DNA of 64,000 bases from Yamagishiella unicocca (Eukaryota > Chlorophyta > Chlorophyceae > Chlamydomonadales > Volvocaceae), in NCBI GenBank assembly GCA_003116995.1, contig BDSL01000016.1:930001-994000 (forward strand), given 5' to 3'. Positions 40,501-52,000 of this stretch are shown here, piece by piece. Position 1 is the first letter of the stretch. Each line of letters opens with the position of its first letter. The position numbers and the translations under genes were made by a program. The notes beneath the pieces were generated by a model that had not been told where the DNA came from, ran no database searches, and saw only the letters and a program-made list of their open reading frames with translations.

Positions 40501-43500
40501 TTACTTGCACGAACGGATGTTGCGTGTACGAATGTGGGTCCCTGTGGTGTGTGTATTATGCACGTTTGTTGGAGCCGCCAGAAAACGTTGGATGTGAGCG
40601 AGCACGCAGTGTGATATGACACTGTCGCCTTCATTGCGTGTGGTAGCCGTCGGCCGTTTCGAACTCATTTAGTTCCGTGGTGCTGGGTTGGCCGTCCCAA
40701 GCTCCGTGGCGCTGGGTTTGCCCTAGCCCACATACGGAGCCTGAACAAGCATTATCCCGTTGCCATATACGTCCATAGGTGCATTCGCGGCACCACCACG
40801 CCCGTGCTTCTCCTCTCTCCTCTCCTCTCCTCCCCTCCTCATCCCCACCCCTGTGCCTGCCTTGTCTTCCCATCCTGGCATCCAGGCGCTAATGGCCAGT
40901 TGAGGTTGAGGGACGGACCCAACGCCTGGTCAGGCCGCCTTGAGATTTGCTTCGGCAAGGCTTGGGGTAGTGTGTGTGACGTTTCGTGGGGCTGGGACGA
41001 CGCGCGTGTGGCGTGCAAGCAGCTGGGCTACCCGGCCGGCGGTGAGGCCATTGCCGGAGGCTGGTTTCCGTCCGCGTCAAATAATACGCCCATCTTCCTC
41101 AGGAGCGTGGCATGCCTTGGCAGCGAGTCCACCCTAGCTGACTGCGCAGCAGGCGACTCCCCGTCAGCCCTGTGCGACCATCGGTACGACGCAGGCGTGA
41201 TCTGCCTCAACCCAGCGGTGTCGTCGCCGCCGCCGGCGGCCGCGATGACTAACGGCAGCAAGTGGGGCCCAGGTACCTACACGTGCAACACGGAGGGCGC
41301 CTTGCGGCTGGTATCGGCTGCCGGCGTCGTCATCGAAAGCACCGACATGAAGTCCAACAGCGGCCTGACGGCCCAGGGGCGGCTGGATGTGTGTGTCCGG
41401 GGGCAATGGGGCAGGTGAGCGTTAAGGGCGGTGGGGGGTGGTTGCAAGGAAAACCCGTGTACGAAAGGAAAACCCGTCTAGGACAGCCGTTTGAAGTTGC
41501 ATGCGGTGGGGGTGGTGGGGGATGCAGGCGACTGGCGGACTGAGGCTTAGGAAGCCAGCAATGCTGCTGGTGGGGTCGGGTACGTGGCACTGGGTAACTA
41601 GACAAGGGGATCGTACATGGAACTGCGGTCACACTTTCGGAGAGCGTCATATTGCAACGGGGCATGCGTTAGATGGTAAAAACGAATGAAGGCTGTATAC
41701 GGCATCATATGACCGCTTAGGTTCAGGGCGCCAAAGCGAGTGAATGGTAAATTACGGTTGAGGGAGAGGGAGAGATTGGACCGGGGGGAGGCCAAAGCAG
41801 CGGTGGGGTAGCGTAGCAGCACTACCCCACTTATCGAATAGGCTAGAATAATACCGTTGCGGTACGCGGTGGGTGGAGTTGTTTCGTTTCTCATTTGTGT
41901 GCTAAATAGACTCGCTCATTGTCGTGCGCTGGAAGACTCACTGGTCTCCCCGAGATGCCCTCGTGTGCCGCCGCTTCCCTAACCATCCCTCCCACACCCC
42001 AGTAACATTGTTGGGCAGGGCTGGGTGTTGCTGCCCTGTTATCTTTGTTATCACCCTTGGTGCCTCGTGTTGCTGCCCTGTTATCTTTGTTATCACCCTT
42101 GGTGCCTCGTGTTGCTGCCCTGTTATCTTTGTTATCACCCTTGGTGCCTCGTGTTGCTGCCCTGTTATCTTTGTTATCACCCTTGGTGCCTCGTGTTGCT
42201 GCCCTGTTATCTTTGTTATCACCCTTGGTGCCTCGTGTTGCTGCCCTGTTATCTTTGTTATCACCCTTGGTGCCTCGTGTTGCTGCCCTGTTATCTTTGT
42301 TATCACCCTTGGTGCCTCGTGTTGCTGCCGCAGTGTGTGTGATGATGGGTGGAACAATGTGGACGCCGCCGTCGCTTGCAAGCAGTTCCGCTATGACGGC
42401 GGCTGGGCCCTCTCACGCACCGCTCCACCTCCACCACGCGGCGCTCCCGTCTCCATCTTATCCACGACCACGATCCCTTCAGGGCCCCTTAACATGACCA
42501 TATGGCTGTCCAGACTCGCGTGCACCGGCAGCGAGAGCGTCCTGATGTCATGCAGCCGGGAGGCACCGCTGGGCCAGGCGGCTTGCACACATGACGAGGA
42601 CGCAGGGTTAGTGTGCGTCAAGTCACCGAACCCGCCCGCTCCACCCGCGCCGCCACCACCGGAGTGCTCCGAAGATGGAGGGCTCAGGCTGGTACCCCTC
42701 GTGGGACTTCCCCAGGGGGCGGGCCGACTTGAGGTGTGCTACAACGGGCGCTACGGGCTGGTGTGCGATGACGGCTTCGGCATGGCGGAGGCGCGCGTTG
42801 CATGCCGCCAACTGGGCTACCTGTACGGCCGACCCCTGGGTCCGCGGAACGCTACGGCTGCAGGTGACCCGGGCGACGGAGCCATCTTCTGGATGGACGA
42901 CGTGGATTGCGCGCTGCACGACGACGACACCAACGGCTGGTACTGGCGACTCTCGCAGTGCCTGTTTGGGGCCTGGGGGGAAAGCAACTGCAATACTCGC
43001 CGGCAGGCCGTGGGGCTGCTGTGTTCCAACGACGCGGCCACCAGCAATCCTTCGCCTCCAAGCGCCATCACATGTGAGCACGGGCAGGCATGGATTAAGG
43101 CGATGTGGGCCGGTACTGGAGTGGTCGGAGTTGCGGGTCCTGCCGCCTTGGTCGATGTTGCTCGTTCGTTGTTCGTTCAAAAGGCCTCGGCTCGTGGAAG
43201 GTTTTGGATGACGCTATTGCATTGCTTCTAGCTCGCTGTGGGGAAGAGGGCTCAAGCGCAAGCAGACTCGCAAATGGGCAGATTCGCAAACGACAAGCAG
43301 GCTCGCAGCGAAAACCAGTGGCAATATGGAGGCGTTGTTGAGGTAACATGTTCGCGTTTTTGTCGCGTTTCACCGCGTTTTATCTCGGTCTGTTTGCTTT
43401 CGATCGCTTTATTCGCCCTTCTTGGCGTTCTAGTCGCCATATGGTACGGTAGTTGCGATGACGTCCTCGGGCTGTTCTTGGAATGCAAGGGCGGCAAGAG

Positions 43501-46500
43501 TCGCGTGACGGGATGGCAGGCCATGTTGGGGGCCACGGCTCGTGAGGGGGACTCCGAGCCAGTGTCAGGGACCGAGGGGAAGACCCGGCAGCAGGGCCGA
43601 GACCCAGGTGTCGCAATGCCGCCGGGTCTTCCCTTCGATCTCTGCTGCTGGCCCAACAACCCCTCCTGAGCCAAAGCCTCCGGTGCGGGCAGCCATAACG
43701 CCACGAAATTCTTGCGGAGTTTGCATTCAAGGCATTGCGACGACGCCATCGTAACAACCGTAGCGTATTGCAACCATTACTACGACAAGGGCAAATAAAA
43801 GCGAACGAAGACGAACAAACCGAGATAAAGCCGACAACACGCGAGCAGTTCACCCGTACATGGCTTCCATAACGCTTCTCGTATGCTGTCAGGCTGCGTG
43901 TTACGCGTGTTCACGATTTTCCTCCGTGCGTCAATTCGCTCAATCCCTCTGCCTACGCTGTACCGCGCTCGGACGAACCGTCGGCACCACATCCACTGCC
44001 CCACTGCGGTACTAGCTGCAGTACTCTCCCAAGAAAAGCCCAACCGTCGCTGCCACCCGGCCTAATCCTGCCCTGTCCGACCTAACCTGCCGCGCGGGCG
44101 CCAACCTCACGTGCGACTTGGCACACCACCACACGGCCGCTTCGCCTCGCTGCCGCCACCATCGCGATGGTCCCTCCGGTCGCGTGCGTACGCCGCGTCG
44201 CTATCTCGCCCATCTCTTGATCCACACAGCTAGCCCCAGTCCCCCTGATACGCTATCGCCACATAGCTGCCTCTGTGGCCGCCCGGGGTCAGCTACCCAT
44301 CAGCATTGGTAGCCGAACATGCAAGGCCGTTATTATGTGCATGCGTGATAAGGGCTTACCAATGCAGGGGGGTAGCTGACCTCGGGCGGCCACAGAGGCA
44401 GCTGTGTGGCGACAGCGTATCAGGGGGACTGGGGCTAGCTGCGGGGGTCAAGAGATGGGCGGCAGCACGATACCTCTCGGTCTCATGGTCTTTCGGCAGA
44501 CCTATGCGACCGGAGGGCCCACCTCGACGGTGGCGCCTGGCGCGGCTTGGTCGTGTGGTGGTGTGCCAGGCCGCAGGTGGGGTTGGCGCCCGCGCGGCAG
44601 GTTAGGTCGGACAGGGCAGGATCGGTCAGGGTGGCAGGAACGAGTGGGATGGGGTGGGGGCTGCAGAGTGTGCTGCAGTGGGCCTATGTCTGTGCTGCCG
44701 ACGGTTCATCGAGTGCAGTACAGCGCAGCGAGGTTGAGTGCAGCGCCGTATTGTACGGCATGAAGTATGGGAGACGCCGTACCGTTGGTTAGCAGCCTGT
44801 TTGTTTTTCGGACGTACTGTTATATGACCGTACGTTGTTTTCCGGACGTACTGTTTTGCGGCCGTGTGCTTTATTGGTTCCCCCGAGCCTGATGGCAACA
44901 TGCAAAGAAGGAAAACGGGGCAAGGCGAACTGTGGGCTCGGCCAGGGTAATAGTAACGGGTGAGGTCACTGCGGGGAGGGCTGCCGCGAGAGCACTGCAG
45001 AGCGGCGATGGCTGTACTGCCGACGGTTCATCGAACGCAGTACAGCGCAGTCAGGTTGAGTAGAGTGCCTTATTGTACGGCATAAAGTTTGGGAGACTCG
45101 CACCAGTGGTTAGCGGCCTGTTTAATTTACGGCCGTACATTTGTTTTACTGCTTAAGCATGCAAAGGAGGAAAAGATGACAAGGCGCACCAGGGGCTGAG
45201 CCGTGGGTGGACTTCACGCGTCTTAGCCCACAGCACCGCCGCTCTTATGCACTGGCACAGCACTGACGCAGCCCTCCGCTGTGTGCGCTGCTTCCACCTT
45301 GACAGGCAACAACCCTGGTAGCGTGCGCCTTGTCGGCGGCAGCCAGATGTCCGGCCGAGTGGAGCTGTGCACGGGCATCGGTGTCTGGGGAACGGTCAGT
45401 AGAGGGCGATAAGCATCTGGGACATTCCCCAGAAATGGCACACGGACTCCGACGGGTCTGGCACAGCACGGACGCTGGGGGCGCTTTGCGCCTCTCCTCA
45501 TTTCCATTGCTTCAATCCCTTTTTTGCCCTGTGCATAGTCCCTGGACAATGACCGATCCGCCAGGCCCATCCGTCCCTCCGCTGACGCCATCCCTCTTCC
45601 GCTGTGTCACCCACGCCCATGCCCGTGTCTTCATTACCCCCGCCTGTGCAGGTCTGCGATGACCTATGGGACGCCAACGACGCTGCCGTCGTGTGCCGTG
45701 GCTTCGGGTACCCGGTCGCCTCCGCCGTCCCAGGTGGATTCTTCCCCGCCGGTAGCTCCGAGCAGCCGGTGCTGCTGACGGAGGTCACCTGCACAGGCAG
45801 CGAGTCTAGCATCACAGCGTGCGCCGGCCGCAGCGTGCAGAGCGCATCCTCGTGCAACGCCCACAGGAAGGACGCTGGTGTGGTGTGCAGTGCACTACCG
45901 TCGCCGCCCCCTCTACCCAGCTTCGCTTGTGAGTCCAGCTTTGTTTGTTCCGGCCAGCGGGGATTGCCGCTGCTGACCGTGTAGAGTGCTGTGGACGCCA
46001 GCCATAGGGCTGGGGCCCTGACCTAAGCCGACTAGGGTTGGGGCCCTGATCCACGTCGAATTGTTGCTGCCCTGCTCCATGTGGAATTGTTCGCCGAATT
46101 GCTACACGCTTCCTGTCGCGCCAGGCACCGAGGACAACGCCGTACGGCTGATGGAGGCCAACAGCGTCAATACGGCGATGGGATACGGACGTGTGGAGAT
46201 ATGCCATGCGAATGTGTGGGGCTCAGTCTGCCAGGATCAGTGGGACAACAGGGACGCCGCTGTCGTGTGCAGGTGCGGGCATTGGGAGTGCGGGGATTGG
46301 GCGTACGGGCATTGGGCATACGGGGAATGGGAGTGCGGGGATTGGGAGTGCGGGAATTGGGCATACGGGGATTGGGCGTGCGGAGCTCGGTGCTTGCGGC
46401 TTGGTATCCCGTAGGAACTCGGGAATGAGGCCGGCTCACGTTTCGCATGTGGCGTTAAGGGCACACGCTCCCCAATACAGCAGTAGGACACTGTCCTAAA

Positions 46501-47925
46501 GGATGGTAAGCCGCAGGAGATGTCCGGCGGCTGCCATGCGGCCAGGGAGCTCCCCGTGCATAGCAAGGCGCGGTCATGCGACACCCTCGTTCGACACGCG
46601 TGCATGTTACATTCCCTTGCCAAGTCTGTGGAGCCGTTGCCTTTTAGCAACAATCACATCTCCGGTCAACTTACCTTCCCTCGCCACGTGGCGAACTGCC
46701 CCCGGATTGCCGTACAGGCAGCTGGGCCGAAGCGGTGGTGAGGCTGTAGGCGGCACGTACGGCATGGCCTTTAAGAGCCAACCCGTGTGGTTAGACGAGC
46801 TGCAGTGCCAAGGCACGGAGGCGGCGTTATCCTCATGCGGAGTTGCTTGGGGTGTGACGGACTGCTGGAGAGAACCCCGGTTCGATGCCGGGGTGCGATG
46901 CGGACCCCCCTTGGCGCCAGTGGAACCATTCAGGTCGCCGGTCGTGAGCAGTCCGCCCTCACCACGTGCGGAGCTGCCGCAGCCGCCCCAGGCCGCATCC
47001 ATCGCTTGTGAGTTGGAAGGGGCGCAACGCTCGTCTAGGTCCCGGGCACGGTTGCCGGCTCTGACACGGTCGCTATTCTCGTCGTCCCAGTAGTAGGAAC
47101 TGTTGCAGTGACAACAATAGTAGTAACTGTTGCAGTGACAACAATAGTAGTAACTTGTTGCAGTGACAACAATAGTAGCAACTGTTGCAGTGCTGGTTTT
47201 CAAAGGCTTTATCGGCCTACCAGCCAACGCGTTCATTACACTTGTCACGGGTTATGGGAGCACGCAGCCCATTGCGGCGGATCAACACGCTTGTTGTGTA
47301 AGAAGCAAGTATGTTAAATAAACACGCGCTTCACTGGTTGCAACACGCGTCACTAGGTGCAGGCAGCATCTTCGACGCGGAACACATTACCCTGTCCTGT
47401 CGTTCCCCATCTTTGTCCTGTCCTGTCCTGTCCCATCCGATCCTGTGTCGTGCCCCGTCCGGTGACCGGTAAATAAACATCAGTGCACATGTACCAACGC
47501 ATCCGGTCCTCCCTGCTTTTCTGTCGTCCTCAGGCAACGTACCGTTCGCCATACGCGTCGTAACTGCGCCGAACACTGCATATGGATCCGCCCCTGCGGT
47601 GGGGCGCGTCGACATCTGCTACCAAAACGAGTGGGGCGCCTTGTGTGGAAAGTACGACGATCCGACGTTTACTTGGGACTCTTACTCGGCGCGAGTAGCG
47701 TGCAAACAGCTCAATGGTGGTGTTGACGTGGCGAGTGCTGAAGCGCTGGACTCTAAGGTCTCCAGCGTCCCCCAGCTGCCTTCCAACATGCGCTTCGTGC
47801 GTTATGGCGTGCTATGTGACGGCGAGGAGGACAGCCTAAACATGTGCAGCGGCTCAGGGTACGGCTGGTTGGGAAGCGCGAAATGCGCACCTTCAGATGT
47901 GGTCGGGGTACGCTGCTCGAGATAG
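37537..47925 (+). CDS. secreted Kazal-S1 protease-proline-rich-6xSRCR protein (11 exons, ~1484 aa)
   Basis: Exons 37537-37750, 37893-38178, 38349-38412, 38964-40389, 40886-41414, 42334-43073, 45306-45394, 45652-45928, 46125-46272, 46718-47007 and 47534-47925 join with every phase consistent. Order of parts: signal peptide ([20 protein letters not shown]); Kazal-type domain with six Cys (34-70, [15 protein letters not shown]); basic linker; trypsin-fold protease (about 280-505) with triad His326 (TAAHC), Asp387 (YDIAVIRL) and Ser459 (GQSGMA); a Pro-Pro-Ser linker (about 507-560) as in hydroxyproline-rich wall proteins; then six SRCR domains (about 664-772, 797-935, 945-1078, 1087-1190, 1209-1325, 1355-1484). 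Each shows patterns such as [23 protein letters not shown] and DAGVxC. Four of the six SRCR units begin right after a phase-1 intron that splits a Cys codon (T|GC). It should be secreted to the extracellular matrix or periplasm. Introns 5, 6, 9 and 10 contain repeats. Confidence 0.88.
42027..42320 (+). repeat. 42-bp minisatellite, 7 copies, abutting an SRCR exon
   Basis: Seven near-identical 42-bp units (each beginning 'gttgctgccctgttatct') fill the 3' end of intron 5 of the SRCR gene. An eighth, 9-bp partial unit runs into 'gcag', which is the splice acceptor at 42333. The unit is 14 codons long and has no stop in the frame of the following exon, where it reads as [14 protein letters not shown] repeats. 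Confidence 0.95.
43955..44726. repeat. large imperfect inverted repeat (fold-back element) in intron 6 of the SRCR gene
   Basis: The left arm (about 43955-44312) and right arm (about 44348-44726) are reverse complements with about 35 nt between them. The inner 100 bp are about 90% identical (shared block 'cccagtccccctgatacgct'). The outer parts contain indels, but matching blocks such as 'cctgccctgtccgacctaac' extend to the ends. No ORF of a transposase is seen, so this resembles a non-autonomous fold-back or MITE-like element. Confidence 0.85.
44689..45195 (+). repeat. pair of ~190-bp direct repeats in intron 6
   Basis: Copy A (about 44689-44915) and copy B (about 45010-45195) share 'gccgacggttcatcga', 'attgtacggcat' and 'catgcaaag', with similar spacing, at roughly 80% identity. 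Copy A overlaps the outer end of the right arm of the fold-back element. Confidence 0.75.
45492..45608 (+). repeat. 115-bp dispersed repeat, copy 1 (SRCR gene intron 7)
   Basis: This is about 92% identical by eye to 50194-50310. Shared blocks include 'gtgcatagtccctggacaat' and 'cgtccctccgctgacgccat'. It lies between SRCR exons 7 and 8. Confidence 0.9.
46275..46392 (+). repeat. 15-bp minisatellite at the exon 9 donor of the SRCR gene
   Basis: About 7-8 variable copies of a 15-bp unit such as 'gcggggattgggagt' begin within a few bases of the donor site at 46273. Confidence 0.9.
47096..47192 (+). repeat. ~27-bp tandem repeat, ~4 copies, SRCR gene intron 10
   Basis: A unit containing 'gttgcagtgacaacaatagt' is repeated three times with one or two base differences, plus a shortened fourth copy. 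Confidence 0.9.
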
Positions 47926-49061
47926 CAGTGGGAATGGGGGCGGCGAGTATGGGGGATGGGGCGGAAGCCCTTGGCGCCGCGAATGGAGGAAGTGACTGGG
48001 GAAGGGGAGAAATACAGAGATGTCGACGATTGGCGAGGGCCGCTGTCGTTCAAGGGATGGGTCAAGATGAGTGTGGGGCTCAGTGTGTGGGAGGGGCCCA
48101 GGTGTACGACTTCCGTCCTAGTTGGCGTGCGCCTGGTGCGTCCAGCGAAACGGGGGTAGTGAGGTACGGGGCATTGCACCCAAGCCAGAACCTCAGTGCC
48201 TCCAAGAGCGCTGAGCGTTTCTATCGTGATAGGACAGGCGTGGCCCTGAGGTTGCGTCTCCTAGTGCATCTATGCATTTATTACCGGCTGCAGGGTCCTG
48301 CCATAATGACGTCTCCGTCACGTAAATAGTTGCCCGTCATTTGGGGTTTGATATTGATTTACGTTTTGGATTAATTGACCGGAATGTTAAGTCGTCTAGT
48401 GGGGTTGGACTGGCCTAGGATCTATAGCGGTGTCTGATCTTGGCTCGGGCGCATTCCAGGATACCGGCCCGGAGGAATACAAGACGTACTACAGTTCCGT
48501 CTTGAACCAATACACGCGCTGACGGAGCGCGTAGATGTCGGTTGGCGGTTACCACACCTCAGCATCGTGAGGTTTGGTGGGACGATGCTAAAGCCGTTCC
48601 ACGTGTGTGTGTTTTTTGTGTTGTCAGACAGCCGTGTGCTGAGTGTGTCAGCGAGCGCAAGGCACGTACACGATCCGTAGGCGTCACTGTGCCTGTTCCC
48701 ATGCAAGGCTGCTGGCCTTCCGCATCGTTCGCGCTACCTTCTCTGCGACCCATCGGTCGTTGCAACAAGGTCCTCGATATTGCTGAAGTAGACGATAGAC
48801 AACTGACAGCGCGGTTGGAACCGAACAGGTATTCATCGGCGCTGGGAATAACTGCGTGGAACGCCAAAGTCGCCGTGAGGGTGTTGTTGTTGTTTTCGGT
48901 TGCTCGTTTACTGCCGGAATGGCGACTGCTCGTACGTTCATGTGCCTCCTGCCTGTCCGCGGGAGTAATACCTCCGCCAATGCGGAAGCTGAAACCCTAA
49001 ACGAACCTCTCTCCCGTCAGCGCCCCACGCCGCCCTTCCGGTACCTGTCAGCCAAGCCCTC
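47926..49061. other. convergent intergenic stretch
   Basis: This separates the stops of the SRCR gene (+) and the F-box gene (-). It should hold two 3' UTRs. I found no TGTAA on either strand close to the stops, and no other gene. Confidence 0.4.
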
Positions 49062-52000
49062 TCACTCGTCCCGCATCCACCACAGCCCGCCACCGTCCGC
49101 CCAGCCACCCACGCAATACTGCATCTCGCGGCTGCTTCCCGCCGAGCTGCTGATGCCGGAAATTGCATCCTCCCACGCCAGAACCGTCACATGGCCAGCA
49201 CCAGCAAAAGATTTCCTCGTCGCTCGCCTCCGTTCGCAACTGTCACTGCCGCTGCTGCTGGCACCGCCACAGCCTGGCGCTGCACTACCATCGCCTCCAA
49301 CATCAGCCGTTCCGGCTGCCAAGCCGCGCAGTGTGGCTGCATCTTGATGGCTCAGAAACCCAGCGTCCACCAACAGCGGTCGGCGCAGCGCGACGAGCAG
49401 CCCAGGGAGGCCCTGCAGCCAACCAAATGGTCGTTGCAACCGTCGAACGACCCCACGGGTACGGCACTCCCGGTGAGCCGCACAGCCGGGGCTTCTTCAG
49501 CAGTACACCCTGACCCCCCTCCACCACCTCGGTTTGATCAGTGGCGCGGGTTGGAGGTACGACCTAACCAGTGCACCCACCCACACAGTGCATTACTCTT
49601 CAAAGGCCGGGTGGTCCAATATCCCCAAAGACCCGGTTGTCCCGGTGAGCCCCATTCAGACCACTACCTCGCCCTGGTACAACCCGTGGGAGGCCCCGGG
49701 ACGCACCTGCACTAGGGCATCATTGTGGGGAGCAGCGGATACCAGGCCCAGCCGCCGCAGCCGCGGCATGGCCTCTAAGCCACGAGCCAGGTGCACCAGG
49801 AAGATGGGGCTGGTGGAGGGGTGTGCCCCAGAGAGGCCCGCGACCACCTCCAGCTCCGAAACCTGGGCGGAAATAGCCAAAAGTCGCGGCGGAAGGCAGG
49901 CAAGCGCGATGAGAGGCTGGCGTACAAGGGAAGCTTCGCGCAGTGAGCGTCGCGCCCGTTCGTTATGGCGTGCGGAAGTACTCGGTACGGGCGCGGCAGG
50001 CAAAGCTCGCAGGCGCGGCAACCACCTTCCCTTGCCCTGCCCAAGCCGCGCACGCCGTGCTCACACCTCGATTCACCCCTTGCCGACAAGGCATCCCACG
50101 AAGCCGGCTGATCACCGCGACCCCGCGCAAAGCCACCTCGCTATCGCAAAACACCACTCGCGCCCCCTGGCCGGGGATGCTGCGAGCCTCTCCTCTCTTC
50201 CATTGCTTCATTCCATTTTTGCTCTGTGCATAGTCCCTGGACAATGACGGATCCGCCAGGCCCGTCCGTCCCTCCGCTGACGCCATCCCTCTGCCGCTGT
50301 CCGTCTGCCGCTGTCCCTCATTCCGCTGTCCCTCATTCCGCTGTCCCTCATTCCGCGGTCCCTCGTTGTCCCCCTCACCCCCCACACACACCGGTGTTTA
50401 TACACCCCACACACCACCACCACCCACCACCGCCGCACCTGGCTCAGCCTCCCAAGCGCCTGCGAAATGGACGCCGGATCCAGGTGCGCCAGGAGGGGCA
50501 GCAGCCCCGCCCAGCGCAGCGCCTCCAGCCCCCGCACTCGACCCAGGGCACCGCAGGCGGCCATCACCACCTCCCGCACGCTGTTGCAGCTGCACCCGCC
50601 GGACCTCCCCGAGCTCCTCGCCCCGCTGGCGCCGCCGCCAAGGGCCCGCGGCGACGCCGCCTCCGCCGCTGCTGCCCCCGAGGGCTCCGAGGATTCATAG
50701 AACGTGGCGGTGGTGGCGCCCGGAAGGCACTCGAGCGACAGGTGCGCCCGCACGTACGGCAGTCGCGCCACGTCAGCGCACAGCGCCCGCAGCGTCGCTG
50801 CGCCTCGTTGCGTGAGTGCGTCCGCCCGTGAGCCCCTGCGTCAGTGGTGGTGGTGGTGGTGGTGGTGGCGGGGGCCTTGCAAGGAAAACACCCGCGCGAA
50901 AAAGACCCGCGCGGGGGGAGGGGCGGCGCGTCACGCGGACGAACCGGAGGGACGTGTCGGGCCCATCCAACACGGCATCAAACACGGGGCAGTAAGGCCG
51001 TTACTAAGCCTCCGCGGCGAAGTGCATCGTGCTGCTGCAGCTGCGAAGCGGCGGGAGGCTGAGCTCCGCGCACGTTGGCGTGGATGTGCGTGTACGGATC
51101 GTCGTACTTGCGTTGCCCGCTACCTTGGTGGGACCGAAGATGGCTGGTGGTAAATGGCGAGGTGGTGTACGGCAGGCAGTGAGGAGGACACTGGCCAGGA
51201 CCTAACCCCGTGACTTGCCCCTGCCGCCCGCCCGGGGACCTACCGCGGCCACCGCAGCTGCTCCACGCGTAACTCCCGCAGCCCGTCAGGCAGCGGCCCC
51301 GCCGCCACCAGCGCCTCCATGCGCTGCTCGGCGCACAGCACCAGGCAGCGCCAGGAGCTCATCCCACGCACCGCGCCGCAGCCGCCGCCGCCGCTGCCGC
51401 TGCCGCCGCCACTGCCATAAGCGTCCAGCGTGCCGCCGCCGCCACCATGCGGGCTAGCGGTGGAGGCTTGAGACTGCTCGTCCTTGTCGTACTGCTGTGC
51501 CCAAGGGTCGTACGTCGTACTTGCCGCGGGGCTGGCGCCAGCGGCGCTGGGGCCGGGGCTGCGCTCGGCCGCTGGGGACTGCGAGGCGGCGCCGGCGCTG
51601 AAGGCGGTTGTGTCGGTTGAGCCTCCCAGCGGTTGGTTCCACCGGGTGTCGACGCAGTAGTTGTGGCTGCGGGGGTCGTACGACATCAGGTCTTCGTAGT
51701 CCTCGTCGGGCGCGACGTCCAGCGACCCGAGGGTCACGTGTTGCAGCAACGGCAGCCGCGCCAAAGCCTGCGCAGCAGGGGAGGGGAGGGGGGAAGGGCG
51801 GAGGGCGGAGAGACCCGCAGACATGATATATTATGGGGATGAGGCACGAGGATGGGGTGTGTGGTAGTGTACAGCAGCGTGGGCTGTCACTTTCCTTGAC
51901 CTGACCGCTAGGATCCCCTCTAAGTGTTGATCACCTGACCGTGGGACTGAACGTGGCAGGCCCTCAGCTGCTGGCACCTTAGAACCTCGAACTCTGATCA

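Noticed and set aside
42027..42320. CRISPR-like array
   Set aside because: The units are contiguous with no unique spacers and the genome is eukaryotic; it is a minisatellite.
41924..43231. 435-codon ORF spanning the 42-bp repeats
   Set aside because: Only the part from 42334 to 43073 matches SRCR. The repeat part is open because the unit is a multiple of three and has no stops; the acceptor at 42333 explains it better as intron. Kept as a finding, not as a gene.
46860..46890. tRNA-like T-loop sequence 'ccggttcgatgccggg'
   Set aside because: It is inside SRCR exon 10 coding sequence, and no cloverleaf can be built around it.
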